A DNA stretch of 64,000 bases. It comes from Symsagittifera roscoffensis. Its lineage: Eukaryota; Xenacoelomorpha; Acoela; Convolutidae. Shown piece after piece: positions 10,339 through 20,194 of this stretch; position 1 is the stretch's first letter; each line of letters opens with the position of its first letter. A model generated the notes under the pieces. The model did not search any database and was not told the DNA's origin. It was given only the letters and a program-made list of their open reading frames with translations. The translations under genes were made by a program, and so were the position numbers. The stretch lies in the NCBI RefSeq assembly GCF_963678635.1, contig NC_087063.1, positions 4,560,580 through 4,624,579 on the forward strand. Reading direction: 5' to 3'.

Positions 10339-10584
10339 CTAAGTAATCTGAGGGTATACTTGAGGTGCTACGTTGTGAAAGGAGTAGGGGAGTTTCTGGT
10401 AATGTACTATTTTGGTTTTCTGGAGTAATTGGTGTTGGTGATTGGGGTATGTCAAATCGAAGTAGGGGGTTTGAAAATTTCTATTTCGTCGTGGATGTAT
10501 AATTTGTCTTTTTATTTCAACTGTATTTTGGTTTTGACTAATGTTTCTTATTCTAATTAATTCTTGTGGTAATGTTGGGTACAA
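10339..10584 (-). CDS. Gln/Asn/Pro-rich unassigned frame between pol and env (unit A)
   Basis: An 81-residue frame starting MYPTLPQELIRIRNISQNQN, with a near-identical counterpart of the same length at 15924-16169. Rich in Gln, Asn, Pro and His, with no transmembrane segment. It is probably the middle part of the pol-env interval protein, separated from its neighbours by frameshifts. Confidence 0.4.
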   Translation of the reverse strand: MYPTLPQELIRIRNISQNQNTVEIKRQIIHPRRNRNFQTPYFDLTYPNHQHQLLQKTKIVHYQKLPYSFHNVAPQVYPQIT

Positions 10585-10628
10585 GTTATGTGTCGGTTCA
10601 CTTAGGGGTGCCTGTCGCTGAACTGGTT

Positions 10629-11010
10629 CTAATGGTTCAGATAAGCGAGCGTATCGTTCTTCAAAAGTGTATGGGTTATCTTGGAAAGAAATTCGTCTAG
10701 ATGTTTGGGGGTTTTGGGTAGTTGTAGGTATTGTCGGGTTTTCTTGGGATGATGTCGGTGAAGACTGATTCTGTGATTGTTGGTTAGCACTTTTTGAAAG
10801 TATTTTGATTGATTTTTCCTATTGGAAAAATTTATGTTTATTGTAGTATTCTTCAATGAAAAGAATTAAAAGGATTGTTGCTAAAACGAATGTGATTATT
10901 GCCTTTTTTATACATTTGCACATTGTCAAAATTAGGGATGATAAAAATGTTATAAAAATTACAAATAGTAAAAAAAAAATTTCTGTTCTACTAAAAATTG
11001 TTCGTATCAT
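10629..11010 (-). pseudogene. small membrane-protein frame between pol and env (unit A), two overlapping pieces
   Basis: The piece at 10819-11010 (63 residues) starts MIRTIF and carries two hydrophobic segments, FFLLFVIFITFLSSLILTM and IITFVLATILLILFIEEYY, separated by a short basic Cys-Lys turn. The piece at 10629-10856 continues in another frame with a basic, polar sequence. In unit B the corresponding start (about 16590) is frameshifted early. The layout suggests a membrane-anchored accessory protein preceding env. Its function is unknown. Confidence 0.4.
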
Positions 11011-11011
11011 T

Positions 11012-11844
11012 TAAATAAACTTTGGGTTATCGTACCTGTGAATATGGTCAATGATTTAAGAATTTTGGAGATATATTTCAAATAGGGAGTAGAAAATTTT
11101 AAAAAATGTTGCAAAAAGTGATTAAAAATATTATAAAAGCTTCAAAGGTATCAAATAGAAATATGAATAAAAGTTTAAGTATTATGAAAAAGTTTATGAA
11201 AATGTTGAGAATTGTATTTTTAAAGATATTGGCTGGTTGAGAGAAGAGCATTTAAGAAATGATTTCCTTGTTTAATATTTTTTGTTGTATGAGGCAAAAT
11301 TCAAGTGTGGTCGAGTTATTTATTGATTTTTTGACAAGTGGGTTGAGTTTTGTGAAAAGTTGTTGAGGGCTAATTTTATGGTGTTCGGGAGATCTTCTTT
11401 GCTTTATTTTTATTTGTCAGATGATCTGGGGTATTTTTGAGGTTTTTGTACTTTTGGCTAAATGATTATGGTCCTTTTTTACTTTAGGCTAACTTGTTAT
11501 TTTTGGTTGGACGGTTTTTGAGGTCTGAGTTTGGAAAATATTGTTGATCTTTGCGTTATTAGATAGGGGAGGGCTGTAATATTATGGTGGTATTTATTTT
11601 AGTTGTCAAGTTTTAGCGAGTTGCTTATTTTTGACCTGGAGGTTGTAAAGTTATAGTTGTAGATATGCCTGGAGTTTAATATCTTTCGGCTAATAGGTTA
11701 GTGTTAGAGATATAGAAGGTGACGGATTTAAGTGAATCCTATTGGCTGAATCTGAACTAGAATTGTCGCGTGTTTGTCGGCATGTTATTTTGAAAAATGA
11801 AAGTTCAAAATGATCCAGAGGTGCAAGGATAATTAATTTTAAAT
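11012..11844 (-). other. non-coding spacer between integrase and the membrane-protein frame (unit A)
   Basis: About 830 bases with no supportable frame. It aligns with 16600-17430 in unit B and is more diverged (roughly 7 differences in 60 at the left, 3-4 in 60 further along) than the integrase coding part. Confidence 0.5.
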
Positions 11845-13540
11845 TTAAAGTTGTTTTTGAAATTCAACTTTCTTTAATATTTTAGATTGTGGGATGAATG
11901 TTTTGTAGTTTTTACGTGGTTGATTTCTAAGTTGTGATGATTCTCTATGTTCTGATTTTTCTACTGGTTCTTGTGGTAGAATTTTTTCTATCATTTTCCT
12001 ATTTTTTCTTTCTTTTTGAGGTATTTTTTGATCTGGTGCTTTTGTATTGTTTTGAATTGTAGTTTGTTTTGTATTTTGTTTTTCATGATGAATGTTGTGT
12101 TGTTCATCTATTATTTTTTCCGTATGTGGATGATTTTGAATAACTTGTAAACCTGTGAAAGAATATAATTGAGTTAATTCGCGTAGTGCGTACTCTTTTG
12201 GGTAGTAGGGCAATAGATTGTTTCGATGTTGAACAATTTCTTTTTGATTTGAATCGGTGAGTTTATACGTTACGTCAGTGGGTTTGGCAATTATTTGGTA
12301 TGGTCCTTTTCGAAGGGGTTTTAGTTTTTTAGAAATTCCTTTTTGTGTATTGAAGTTAGATATTAAGACAAATGTTCCAATTTTTAAGTCTGTGGCTGGT
12401 GTAAAACGTGGCTGGTTTTTATCTCTATTTAAAATCCATTCGGTGTGTGTGCCGGAGGGTAATTTAAGAATTTGTGGGTGATGAAAATGATCTTCATCAT
12501 GTTTGTGTAAAGGTAGGTTATAACAAATTGAATCTTTATTTGGTTGGCAATAAACTTGTGCATTTTTATGAGAATTTGCTGTAAACATAATTGGTTTACG
12601 TGGCTTTTGATTAAAAACCATTTCGTATGGTGACATTCCTAGAGTTGTCGTGATTTGTGAATTAAATGCTAGGGGAAATAATTTTACATCTGCTGACCAT
12701 TCTGTGTATTTTGTATCATTTCCATTTATGATACATCTGAGATATTCTTGTAGTGAACGGTTCATACCTTCGACTAAACCGTTAGTCCAAGGCGCATGAG
12801 ATGTACGTGGTTTATCTTTGATGCTATATAAGTGGCATAGTGTGATGATTTCATTATTTAGGAATTCTGTACCGTTGTCTGTAACTAGGATTTTGGGTAA
12901 ACCGAATTTAGCTATCCAGTGTTCATAAAGTGTCGTGTAAGCATAATAAGCATTACAATGTGGTACCGGGTTGAGTGCTACATAATGTGTAAATGCGTCA
13001 ACAATTACCATAATGTACGAATTTCCTTCTGAGGATGGTGAAATGGGTCCTTTTGTATCAAATGAAATGCGATGGTTAAAACATACACTTTGTCCTTTAA
13101 AATCTTGTTTTTGTGCTATTTGTTTTTGATTTGGATAAGATTTATTTAGTTGACATACTATAGAATCATTGCATAATACTTTTATCCAAATTGGTGAATT
13201 TGGGAAATAAAAATTTTGTGTAAAGTTTGAGTATGTTTTTTCTAATCCGGAGTGTCCTTTAGTATTTTGTGTATGTGAGATGTTAAAAGCTATTAATATT
13301 ATACTTAAAGGAAGACAGGGAACTTTAGAATCATTTAATTGATATTCTAAAAGATCTGTATTTTCATTAATTGCTGTGTTATTAAATTTTCGGAAATATC
13401 GGAGGAGTATTTTATTTCCTAAAATTGTGGTATCTGCTTTTACGGGCTTAGTTTTGTATTTGTGCCATGATTTTAATTGTCTTATTACTGGATCGAGGTT
13501 TGGATATTGTTTTAAGAGTTCAACAGTAATTTTATCTGTT
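11845..13540 (-). CDS. integrase of unit A, open from zinc-binding domain to GPY/F module
   Basis: Retroviral-type integrase, which joins the element's cDNA to chromosomal DNA. From the Met at 13011 it is 388 residues long, and by eye the frame is also open upstream to about 13540. Seen in order: an HHCC-like zinc domain with HSG and a CX2C position, the catalytic core with Asp in VIVDAFTHY, Asp in LVTDNGTEF and Glu in TNGLVEGMNRSLQEYL, then the GPY/F module in LRKGPYQIIAK and a Lys/Gln/Pro-rich tail. One zinc ligand is lost: the first Cys of CX2C reads Ser (NDSIVC), where unit B has NDCIVC. The core triad is intact, so this is the better preserved of the two integrases. Confidence 0.88.
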
Positions 13541-14198
13541 GGAGGGAGAAAAATATTTTCATTTCCAGTTTTGATAGGGGAATTGTGTCAAGTGGGTCAT
13601 GGATGTCAAAAACTTGATTTATTGTGTATTTTGAATCATTTGTTTGTGGTTCTGATAAATTTATTTTATCAGTTAGATTTTCTGTTTCAATTAATGGAAA
13701 AAGGTCTTTTTTATGCGGGTGGTGTTTTATTCTTTTTTGTTGAGTGTTATTTTTTATCCATTGTGAGTATGGAATTGTTTTAAAAGTTGATGTGCCCTGT
13801 AAGTCAACTTCGTAGTGATTATTCTGGCAATCTAAGTAGAGTGGAAAATGTTGTAGGTTATTTATCTGTGATTGATCAATATCAGATTTTACTGCGTATT
13901 TGCATTCTAATCGGGGTGATGTTCCATCTTTTGTGAGATAAAATTTAATATTTTGTGATATTTCAACTGTAGTTTTTCGTGTGAGTAGTTCATGTGGCGT
14001 ATTTCTACTTATTGTATCTGGTAATGCAAGGTTTTTTCCTGCTGTCCAAACTATATGTAAGTTTGGAAATTTCATTAGAATTAGTTGAAATCTATAAACT
14101 CTGTGATTTGGATTCGACTTTTGTGTAAAAAGAAAAAAATAATTGGTGTGTGATCTGTGAATAGAACTGTTGGGTGTTTTGATCCAAGTATCAGACAT
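13512..14198 (-). CDS. RNase H C-terminal part and RNase H-integrase linker (unit A)
   Basis: A 228-residue frame overlapping the RNase H frame upstream and the integrase frame downstream by frameshift. It carries the end of gypsy RNase H (VWTAGKNLALPDTISRN, matching the usual GK-N-ADxLSR ending), then a polar linker towards the integrase zinc domain. It leaves frame near 13540, where the integrase frame takes over. Confidence 0.6.
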   Translation of the reverse strand: MSDTWIKTPNSSIHRSHTNYFFLFTQKSNPNHRVYRFQLILMKFPNLHIVWTAGKNLALPDTISRNTPHELLTRKTTVEISQNIKFYLTKDGTSPRLECKYAVKSDIDQSQINNLQHFPLYLDCQNNHYEVDLQGTSTFKTIPYSQWIKNNTQQKRIKHHPHKKDLFPLIETENLTDKINLSEPQTNDSKYTINQVFDIHDPLDTIPLSKLEMKIFFSLQQIKLLLNS

Positions 14199-14560
14199 TC
14201 ATATTCTGTAAGTGTATAAATAATAGCTGTACTTTCTCTCATTAGAGTTGAGAGTCTTAGCTCTGCTTGAGTGAATAATCGGGAATTTGCTGATATAAGG
14301 TTCATTTTAATTGTACTACTATGTGATTGTAGTAATGCTGCGCCAATGCCAAATTTTGAAGCATCGCACATTGCATAGAATGGTTGGTTTGGATCTGGAA
14401 TTGTGTTTGAAATTTGTTCAGTTAAAAGTTTTTTAATTTCTTCAAATCGTGTTTGATGTTCAGTGGTCCATTCAAAGATATTTTGTTGTCTGAGGATATT
14501 ATAAAAGGGTCTTAAGTATAGTTGCATTTTATAAACGTATTTGCTTAAGAAATTTAACAT
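14081..14560 (-). CDS. RT thumb/connection and RNase H (unit A)
   Basis: A 159-residue frame: GMLNFLSKYVYKM-type RT connection, FEWTTEHQTRFEEIKKLLTE, then RNase H with the first catalytic Asp in MCDASKFGIGAAL and Glu/Asp-bearing RLSTLMRESTAIIYTLTEYE. RNase H removes the RNA strand during reverse transcription. It exits frame near 14100. Upstream of about 14638 the sequence jumps to env, so unit A has no RT palm or catalytic centre. Confidence 0.75.
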   Translation of the reverse strand: MLNFLSKYVYKMQLYLRPFYNILRQQNIFEWTTEHQTRFEEIKKLLTEQISNTIPDPNQPFYAMCDASKFGIGAALLQSHSSTIKMNLISANSRLFTQAELRLSTLMRESTAIIYTLTEYECLILGSKHPTVLFTDHTPIIFFFLHKSRIQITEFIDFN

Positions 14561-14631
14561 TCCAAGGTTTTCTTGGATTTTCTTTTTGTTTGTTGGTGGC
14601 TGAAGTTTTTGAATAGTATCAATGCGTGATT

Positions 14632-15282
14632 TTAATGATTTTTTGTGTCTGCTTTGCAGTTTGAGGGGTCATTTATTCCAATGTGTGGTATCCAGTGTTT
14701 ATCATGTACGTCATAAGTTAATCTTCCGTGTGCGCCATTGTATGGGTATTTTTCATCTAGTTTTATATGTCCTTGATATCTTTCAAGTTCTGCTTGATGT
14801 AGAGAGTCGGCAAAGACTTGAAAATTTACTATTTTTCTTTCCGTGTTTTTATTTCTTGTGATGTTTAGTCTGAGTTGTTCGTTTTTACAATCATCGGGAT
14901 TTAGATGTAGAAGTCGTTCTATATTACCTTGGTAGAATGATTCGTGGTCAAGTCGGTTTTTATTTCCGTTTGAAACTTGTGAACAATGTACTTTCTTTTC
15001 GGAAAATGTTGCTGTAAATTTATATCCTGCGACTGTTGTTGCTCGGGCTTTTGAATACAGTGTTGCTATTACATTTGTAGTTTCTATAGCTTGTGGTTCT
15101 GTTTCGCATTGTGATACTTGATTTATAGCATATTTGTGTAGTGTTTTTTGTTCGTTTTCTTCACAATCGTAGTGTGTTACTAATAAATCCTGGGGTCCTG
15201 TGCGAGGAGAAGGATTTGTGATCTGATCGGAAAATATTAGAAAAAAGATGTGTTGAAATATTAATATTTTTAGAATATACAT
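14632..15282 (-). CDS. env-like protein front part (unit B), truncated by the duplication junction
   Basis: A 216-residue uninterrupted frame with a hydrophobic leader, MYILKILIFQHIFFLIFSDQ, followed by a Cys-containing ectodomain start. It is the undamaged counterpart of the broken 9045-9690 segment. The frame ends within a few codons of the tandem junction, where RT-thumb sequence begins, so the protein lacks the rest of the ectodomain and the anchor. Unit B thus keeps an open env front with no back, and unit A a broken front with the back. Confidence 0.6.
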   Translation of the reverse strand: MYILKILIFQHIFFLIFSDQITNPSPRTGPQDLLVTHYDCEENEQKTLHKYAINQVSQCETEPQAIETTNVIATLYSKARATTVAGYKFTATFSEKKVHCSQVSNGNKNRLDHESFYQGNIERLLHLNPDDCKNEQLRLNITRNKNTERKIVNFQVFADSLHQAELERYQGHIKLDEKYPYNGAHGRLTYDVHDKHWIPHIGINDPSNCKADTKNH

Positions 15283-15403
15283 GTGTTTGATAATCCTGAG
15301 TATGGGTTATAAAATGTGATGTAACCAATTGTGTTTTCGGTATATCTGTCGTACTTATATATTACTTCAGTTGTTATAAATGGTGGTGGTAGCGATTGAG
15401 CTG

Positions 15404-15844
15404 TTATATGGGTGGGTTTAATGGGTAAGGATGTTGAACAATTTTACTTATCGTGATTTCGAATTTTAATTGGAGACTATTTTGTTGGAGTATTTGGATG
15501 TTATGTTCACGAATGTCTTCGTGGATATCTTGTCTATAATGTAGTCTTTTGAGTGCCCAAGTGTGTAGTCGGTTATTTTCCTGATGTTGTCCAAATAATG
15601 GTGGGGGTGCTGTGAATGTATTCAAATCTAACCTTAAAGGGATATTTGTTGATGATTGTTCTCGATATCTAACGTCGAAGTTATTTGGAAAATTTAAAGG
15701 GAAAGGCGTTGTTGAAATCTGGCTTAAGGATAGTGTTGATGGTAGCGATAATGTTTCTGGTAGTGATGATGATGTTGTTGTATCCGTGGAAATATCTATT
15801 GGGTCGTTTACTAAGTTTGGTTCACCTTGTGTAAATGAGTGCAT
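15404..15844 (-). CDS. unassigned protein between pol and env, C-terminal frame (unit B)
   Basis: A 146-residue frame with a Ser/Thr/Pro-rich front (STDTTTSSSLPETLSLPSTL), then the block shared with unit A (FPNNFDVRYREQSSTNIPLR, APPPLFGQHQE, HYRQDIHEDIREHN). It ends earlier than unit A because of small deletions near 15420-15440. The function is unknown. Confidence 0.5.
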   Translation of the reverse strand: MHSFTQGEPNLVNDPIDISTDTTTSSSLPETLSLPSTLSLSQISTTPFPLNFPNNFDVRYREQSSTNIPLRLDLNTFTAPPPLFGQHQENNRLHTWALKRLHYRQDIHEDIREHNIQILQQNSLQLKFEITISKIVQHPYPLNPPI

Positions 15845-15923
15845 TGTCCAATATGGTAGTCGTGCTATGAGATTGGGGGGTTAAAGGGATTTTCACGTAT
15901 TTGTTCAGATGTTGTGGTTGAAC

Positions 15924-16169
15924 CTAAGTAATCTGAGGGTATACTTGAGGTGCTACGTTGTAAAAGGAGTAGGGGAGTTTCTGGTAGTGTACTATTTGGG
16001 TTTTCTGGAGTAATTGGTGTTGGTGATTGGGGTATGTCAAAATGAACTCGGGGGTTTGAAAATTTCTATTTCGTCGAGGATGTATAATTTGTCTATTTAT
16101 TTCAACTGTATTTTGGTTTTGACTAATGTTTCTTATTCTACTTAATTCTTGTGGTAATGTTGGGTACAA
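15924..16169 (-). CDS. Gln/Asn/Pro-rich unassigned frame between pol and env (unit B)
   Basis: An 81-residue counterpart of 10339-10584 with about eight substitutions, starting MYPTLPQELSRIRNISQNQN. The equal length and absence of stops in both copies support a real coding segment. Confidence 0.4.
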   Translation of the reverse strand: MYPTLPQELSRIRNISQNQNTVEINRQIIHPRRNRNFQTPEFILTYPNHQHQLLQKTQIVHYQKLPYSFYNVAPQVYPQIT

Positions 16170-16599
16170 GTTATATGTCGGTTCACTTAGGGGTGCCTGT
16201 CGCTGAACTGGTTCTAATGGTTCAGATAAGCGAGCGTATCGTTCTTCAAAAGTGTATGGGTTATCTTGGAAAGAAATTCGTGTAAATGTTTGGGGGTTTT
16301 GGGTAGTTGTAGTTATTGTCGGGTTTTCTTGGGATAATGTCGGTGAAGTCTGATTCTGTGATTGTTGGTTAGCAATTTTTGAAAGTATTTTGATTGATTT
16401 TTTCTATTGGAAAAATTTATGTTTATTGTAGTATTCTTCAATGAAAAGAATTAAAAGGATTGTTGCTAAAGCGAATGTGACTTTCGCCTTTTTTATACAT
16501 TTGCACATTGTCAATATTAGGGATGATAAAAATGTTATAAAAATTACAAATAGTAAAAAAATATCTTACTACTAAAAATTGTTTGTATCATTTAAATAA

Positions 16600-17430
16600 A
16601 CTTTGGGTTATTGTACCTGTGAATATGGTCAATGATTTGGGAAAGTTGGAGATATATTTCAAATGTGGACTAGAAAATTAAAAAAAATGTTGCAAAAAAT
16701 GATTAAAATTATTATAAAAGCTTCAAAGGTATCAAATAGAAATATGAATAAAAGTTTAAGTATTATGAAAAAGTTTATGAAAAAGTTGAGAATTGTATTT
16801 TTAAAGTTATTGACTGATTGAGAGAAGAGCATTTAAGAATTGATTTCTTTGTCGAATATTTTTTGTTGTTTGAGGCGAGATTCAAGTGTGGTCGAGTTCT
16901 TTATTGATTTTTTGACAAGTGGGTTGAGTTTTGTGAAAAGTTGTTGGGGGCTAATTTTATGGTGTTTGGGAGGTCTTCTTTGCTTCATTTTTATTTGTCA
17001 GATGCTCTGGGGTATTTTTGAGAATTTTGGACTTTAGGCTAAATGATTATGGTCCTTTTTTACTTTAGGTTAATTTTTTATTTTTGGTTGGAGGGTTTTT
17101 GAGGTCTGAGTTGGGAAAATCTTGTTGATCTTTGCGTTATTAGATAGGGGAGGATTGTAATATTATGGTGGTATTTATTTTAGTTGTCAAGTTTTAGCGA
17201 GTTGCTTATTTTTGACCTGGAGGTTGTAAAGTTATAGTTATAGATATGCCTGGAGTTTAATATCTTTCGGCTAATAGGTTGGTGTTAGAGATATAGAAGG
17301 TGACGGATTTAAGTGAATCCTATTGGCTGAATCTGAACTAGAATTGTCGAGTGTTTGTCAGCATGTTATTTTGAAAAATGAAAGTTCAAAATGATCCAGA
17401 GGTGCAAGGATAATTAATTTTAAAATTAAA
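16600..17430 (-). other. non-coding spacer, counterpart of 11012-11844 (unit B)
   Basis: AT-rich with no supportable frame on the element's strand. The short + strand frame at 16840-17037 is antisense and not preserved in unit A. Confidence 0.5.
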
Positions 17431-17567
17431 GTTGTTTTTGAAAATCAACTTTCTTTAATATTTTAGATTGTGGGATGAATGTTTTGTAGTTTTTACGTGG
17501 TTGATTTCTAATGATGATTCTCTATGTTCTGATTTTTCTATTTGTTCTTCTGGTAGAATTTTTTCTG

Positions 17568-18878
17568 TCATTTTCCTATTTTTTCTTTCTTTTTGAGGTA
17601 TTTTTTGATCTGGTGTTTTTGTATTGTTTCAATTGTAGTTGGTTTTGTATTTTGTTTTTCATGATGAATGTTGTGTTGTTCATCTATTATTTTTTCCGTA
17701 TGTGGATGATTTTGAGTAACTTTTAAACCTGTGAAAGAATATAATTGATTTAATTCGAGTAGTGCGTACTCTTTTGGGTAGTAGGGCAATAGATTGTTTC
17801 AATGTTGAAAAATTTCTTTTTGATTTGAATCGGTGAGTTTATACGTTACGTCAGTGGGTTTGGCAATTATTTGGTATGGTCCTTTTCGAAGGGGTTGTAG
17901 TTTTTTAGAAATTCCTTTTTGTGTATTGAAGTTAGATATTAAGACAAATGTTCCAATTTTTAAGTCTGTGGCTGGTGTAAAACGTGGCTGGTTTTTATCT
18001 CTATTTAAAATCCATTCGGTGTGTGTGCCGGAGGGTAATTTAAGAATTTGTGGGTGATGAAAATGATCTTCATCATGTTTGTGTAAAGGTAGGTTATAAC
18101 AAATTGAATCTTTATTTGGTTGGCAATAAACTTGTGCATTTTTATGAGAATTTGCTGTAAACATAATTGGTTTACGTGGCTTTTGATTAAAAACCATTTC
18201 GTATGGTGACATTCCTAGAGTTGTCGTGATTTGTGAATTATATGCTAAAGGAAATAATTTTACATCTGCTGACCATTCTGTGTATTTTGTATCATTTCCA
18301 TTTATGATACATCTGAGATATTCTTGTAGTGAACGGTTCATACCTTCGACTAAACCGTTAGTCCAAGGTGCATGAGATGTACGTGGTTTATGTTTGATGT
18401 TATATAAGTGGCATAGTGTGATGATTTCATTATTTATGAATTCTCTACCGTTGTCTGTAACTAGGATTTCGGGTAATCCGAACTTAGCTATCCAGTGTTC
18501 ATAAAGTGTCGTGTAAGCATAATAAGCATTACAATGTGGTACCGGGTTGAGTGCTACATAATGTGTAAATGCGTCAACAATTACCATAATGTAGGAGTTT
18601 CCTTCTGAGGATGGTGAAATGGGTCCTTTTGTATCAAATGAAATGCGATGGTTAAAATATAAACTTTGTCCTTTAAAATCTAATTTTTATGCTATTTGTT
18701 TTTGATTTGGATAAGGTTTATTTAGTTGACAAACTATACAATCATTGTATAATACTTTTATCCAAATTGGTGCATTTGGGAAATGAAATTTTTGTGTAAA
18801 GTTTGAGTATGTTTTCTCTGATCCGGAGTGTCTTTTAGTATTTTGTGTATGTGAGATGTTAAAAGCTATTAATATCAT
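17568..18878 (-). pseudogene. integrase of unit B, broken
   Basis: Three pieces. 18687-18878 carries the zinc domain with both Cys of CX2C intact (NDCIVC) and an HSG motif. A TAA stop lies just before 18687, where unit A reads on. 17799-18587 carries the catalytic core with Asp in VIVDAFTHY, Asp in LVTDNGREF, Glu in TNGLVEGMNRSLQEYL and the GPY/F module. A break near 17795 separates the tail at 17568-17789. The core triad is intact, so the damage is in the flanks and looks recent. Confidence 0.8.
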
Positions 18879-19611
18879 ACTTAAAGGAAGACAGGGAACT
18901 TTTGAATCATTTAATTGATATTCTGAAAGATCTTTATTTTCATTAATTGCTGTGTTATTAAATTTTTGGAAATATCGGAGCAGTGTTTTATTTCCTAAAA
19001 ATGTGGTATCTGATTTTACGGGCTTAGTTTTGTATTTGTGCCATGATTTTAATTGTCTTATTACTGGATCGAGGTTTTGATATTGTTTTAAGAGTTCAAC
19101 AATAATTTTATCTGTTGGAGGGAGAAAAATATTTTCAATTTCCAGTTTTGATAGGGAAATTGTGTCAAGTGGGTCATGGAGGTCAAAAACTTGATTTATT
19201 GTGTATTTTGAATCATTTGTTTGTGGTCCTGATAAATTTATTTTATCAGTTAGATTTTCTTTTTCAATTAATGGAAAAAGGTCTTTTTTATGCGGGTGGT
19301 GTTTTATTCTTTTTTGTTGAGTGTTATTTTTTATCCATTGTGAGTATGGAATTGGTTTAAAAGTTGATGTGCCTAGTAAGTCATTTTCGTAGTGATTATT
19401 CTGGCAATCTAAGTAGAGTGGAAAATCTTGTAGGTTATTTATCTGTGATTGATCAATATCAGTTTTTACTGCGTATTTGCATTCTAATCGGGGTGATGTT
19501 TCATCTTTTGCGAGATCAAATTTAATAATTTGTGTTATTTCAACTGTAGTTTTTCGTGTGAGTAGTTCAGATGGCGTATTTTTACTTATTGTATCTGGTA
19601 ATGCAAGGTTT

Positions 19612-20090
19612 TCATATGTAAGTTGGAAATTTCATTAGAAATAGTTGAGATCTATAAACTCTATGATTTGGATTCGACTTTTGTGTAACGAGAAAAATAA
19701 TTGGTTTGTGATCTGTGAAATGAACTGTTTGGCGTTTTGATCCAAGTATCAGAAATTCATATTCTGTAAGTGTATAAATAATAGCTGTACATTCTCTCAT
19801 TAGAGTTGAGAGTCTTAGCTCTGCTTGAGTGAATAATCGGGAGTTTGCTGATATTAGGTTCATTTTATTTGTACTACTATGTGATTGTAGTAATGCGGCG
19901 CCGATGCCAAAATTTGAAGCATCGCACATTGCATAGAATGGTTGGTTTGGATCTGGAATTGTGTTTGAAATTTGTTCAGTTGAAAGTTTTTAATTTCTTC
20001 AAATCGTGTTTGATGTTCAGTGGTCCATTCAAAGTTATTTTGTTGTCTGAGGATATAATAAAGGGTCTTAAGTATGGTTGCATTTTATAA
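19612..20090 (-). pseudogene. RT connection and RNase H of unit B, broken
   Basis: 19612-19929 keeps the RNase H front (MCDASNFGIGAALL) and middle but stops early. The sequence that in unit A encodes the end motif around VWTAGKN is about 17 bp shorter here (near 19610). A one-base deletion near 19990 also breaks the link to the RT connection upstream. Confidence 0.7.
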
Positions 20091-20194
20091 ACGTATTTGC
20101 TTAAGAAATTTAACATTCCAAGGAATTCTTGGATTTTCTTTTTGTTTGTTGGTGGCTGAAGTTTTTGAATAGCATCAATGCGTGATTTTAATGG

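Larger units (their letters stand above)
9045..14638 (-). repeat. tandem duplication inside the LTR element, unit A
   Basis: About 5.59 kb that recurs at 14639-20194 in the same orientation and order: env front, unassigned frames, spacer, integrase, RNase H and the end of RT. The junction at about 14630-14645 joins RT-thumb sequence (GCGTGATTTTAATG) to env-front sequence (TTTTTTGTGTCTGC). The shared bases are a run of about ATTTTTTGTG, so the breakpoint shows microhomology. By eye the units are about 98-99% alike over integrase and 93-95% alike in the spacer near 11.2 kb and 16.8 kb. Confidence 0.92.
14639..20194 (-). repeat. tandem duplication inside the LTR element, unit B
   Basis: The second copy of the 5.6-kb block. 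Its right end at about 20190 continues into RT (the last common bases are GCGTGATTTTAATG), while unit A ends there in the junction. Unit B is therefore contiguous with gag-pro-RT, and unit A is contiguous with the rest of env. Confidence 0.92.

Noticed and set aside
12257-12481. 74-codon + strand frame found in both units (also 17833-18057)
   Set aside because: Its preservation is explained by the integrase C-terminal region on the other strand.
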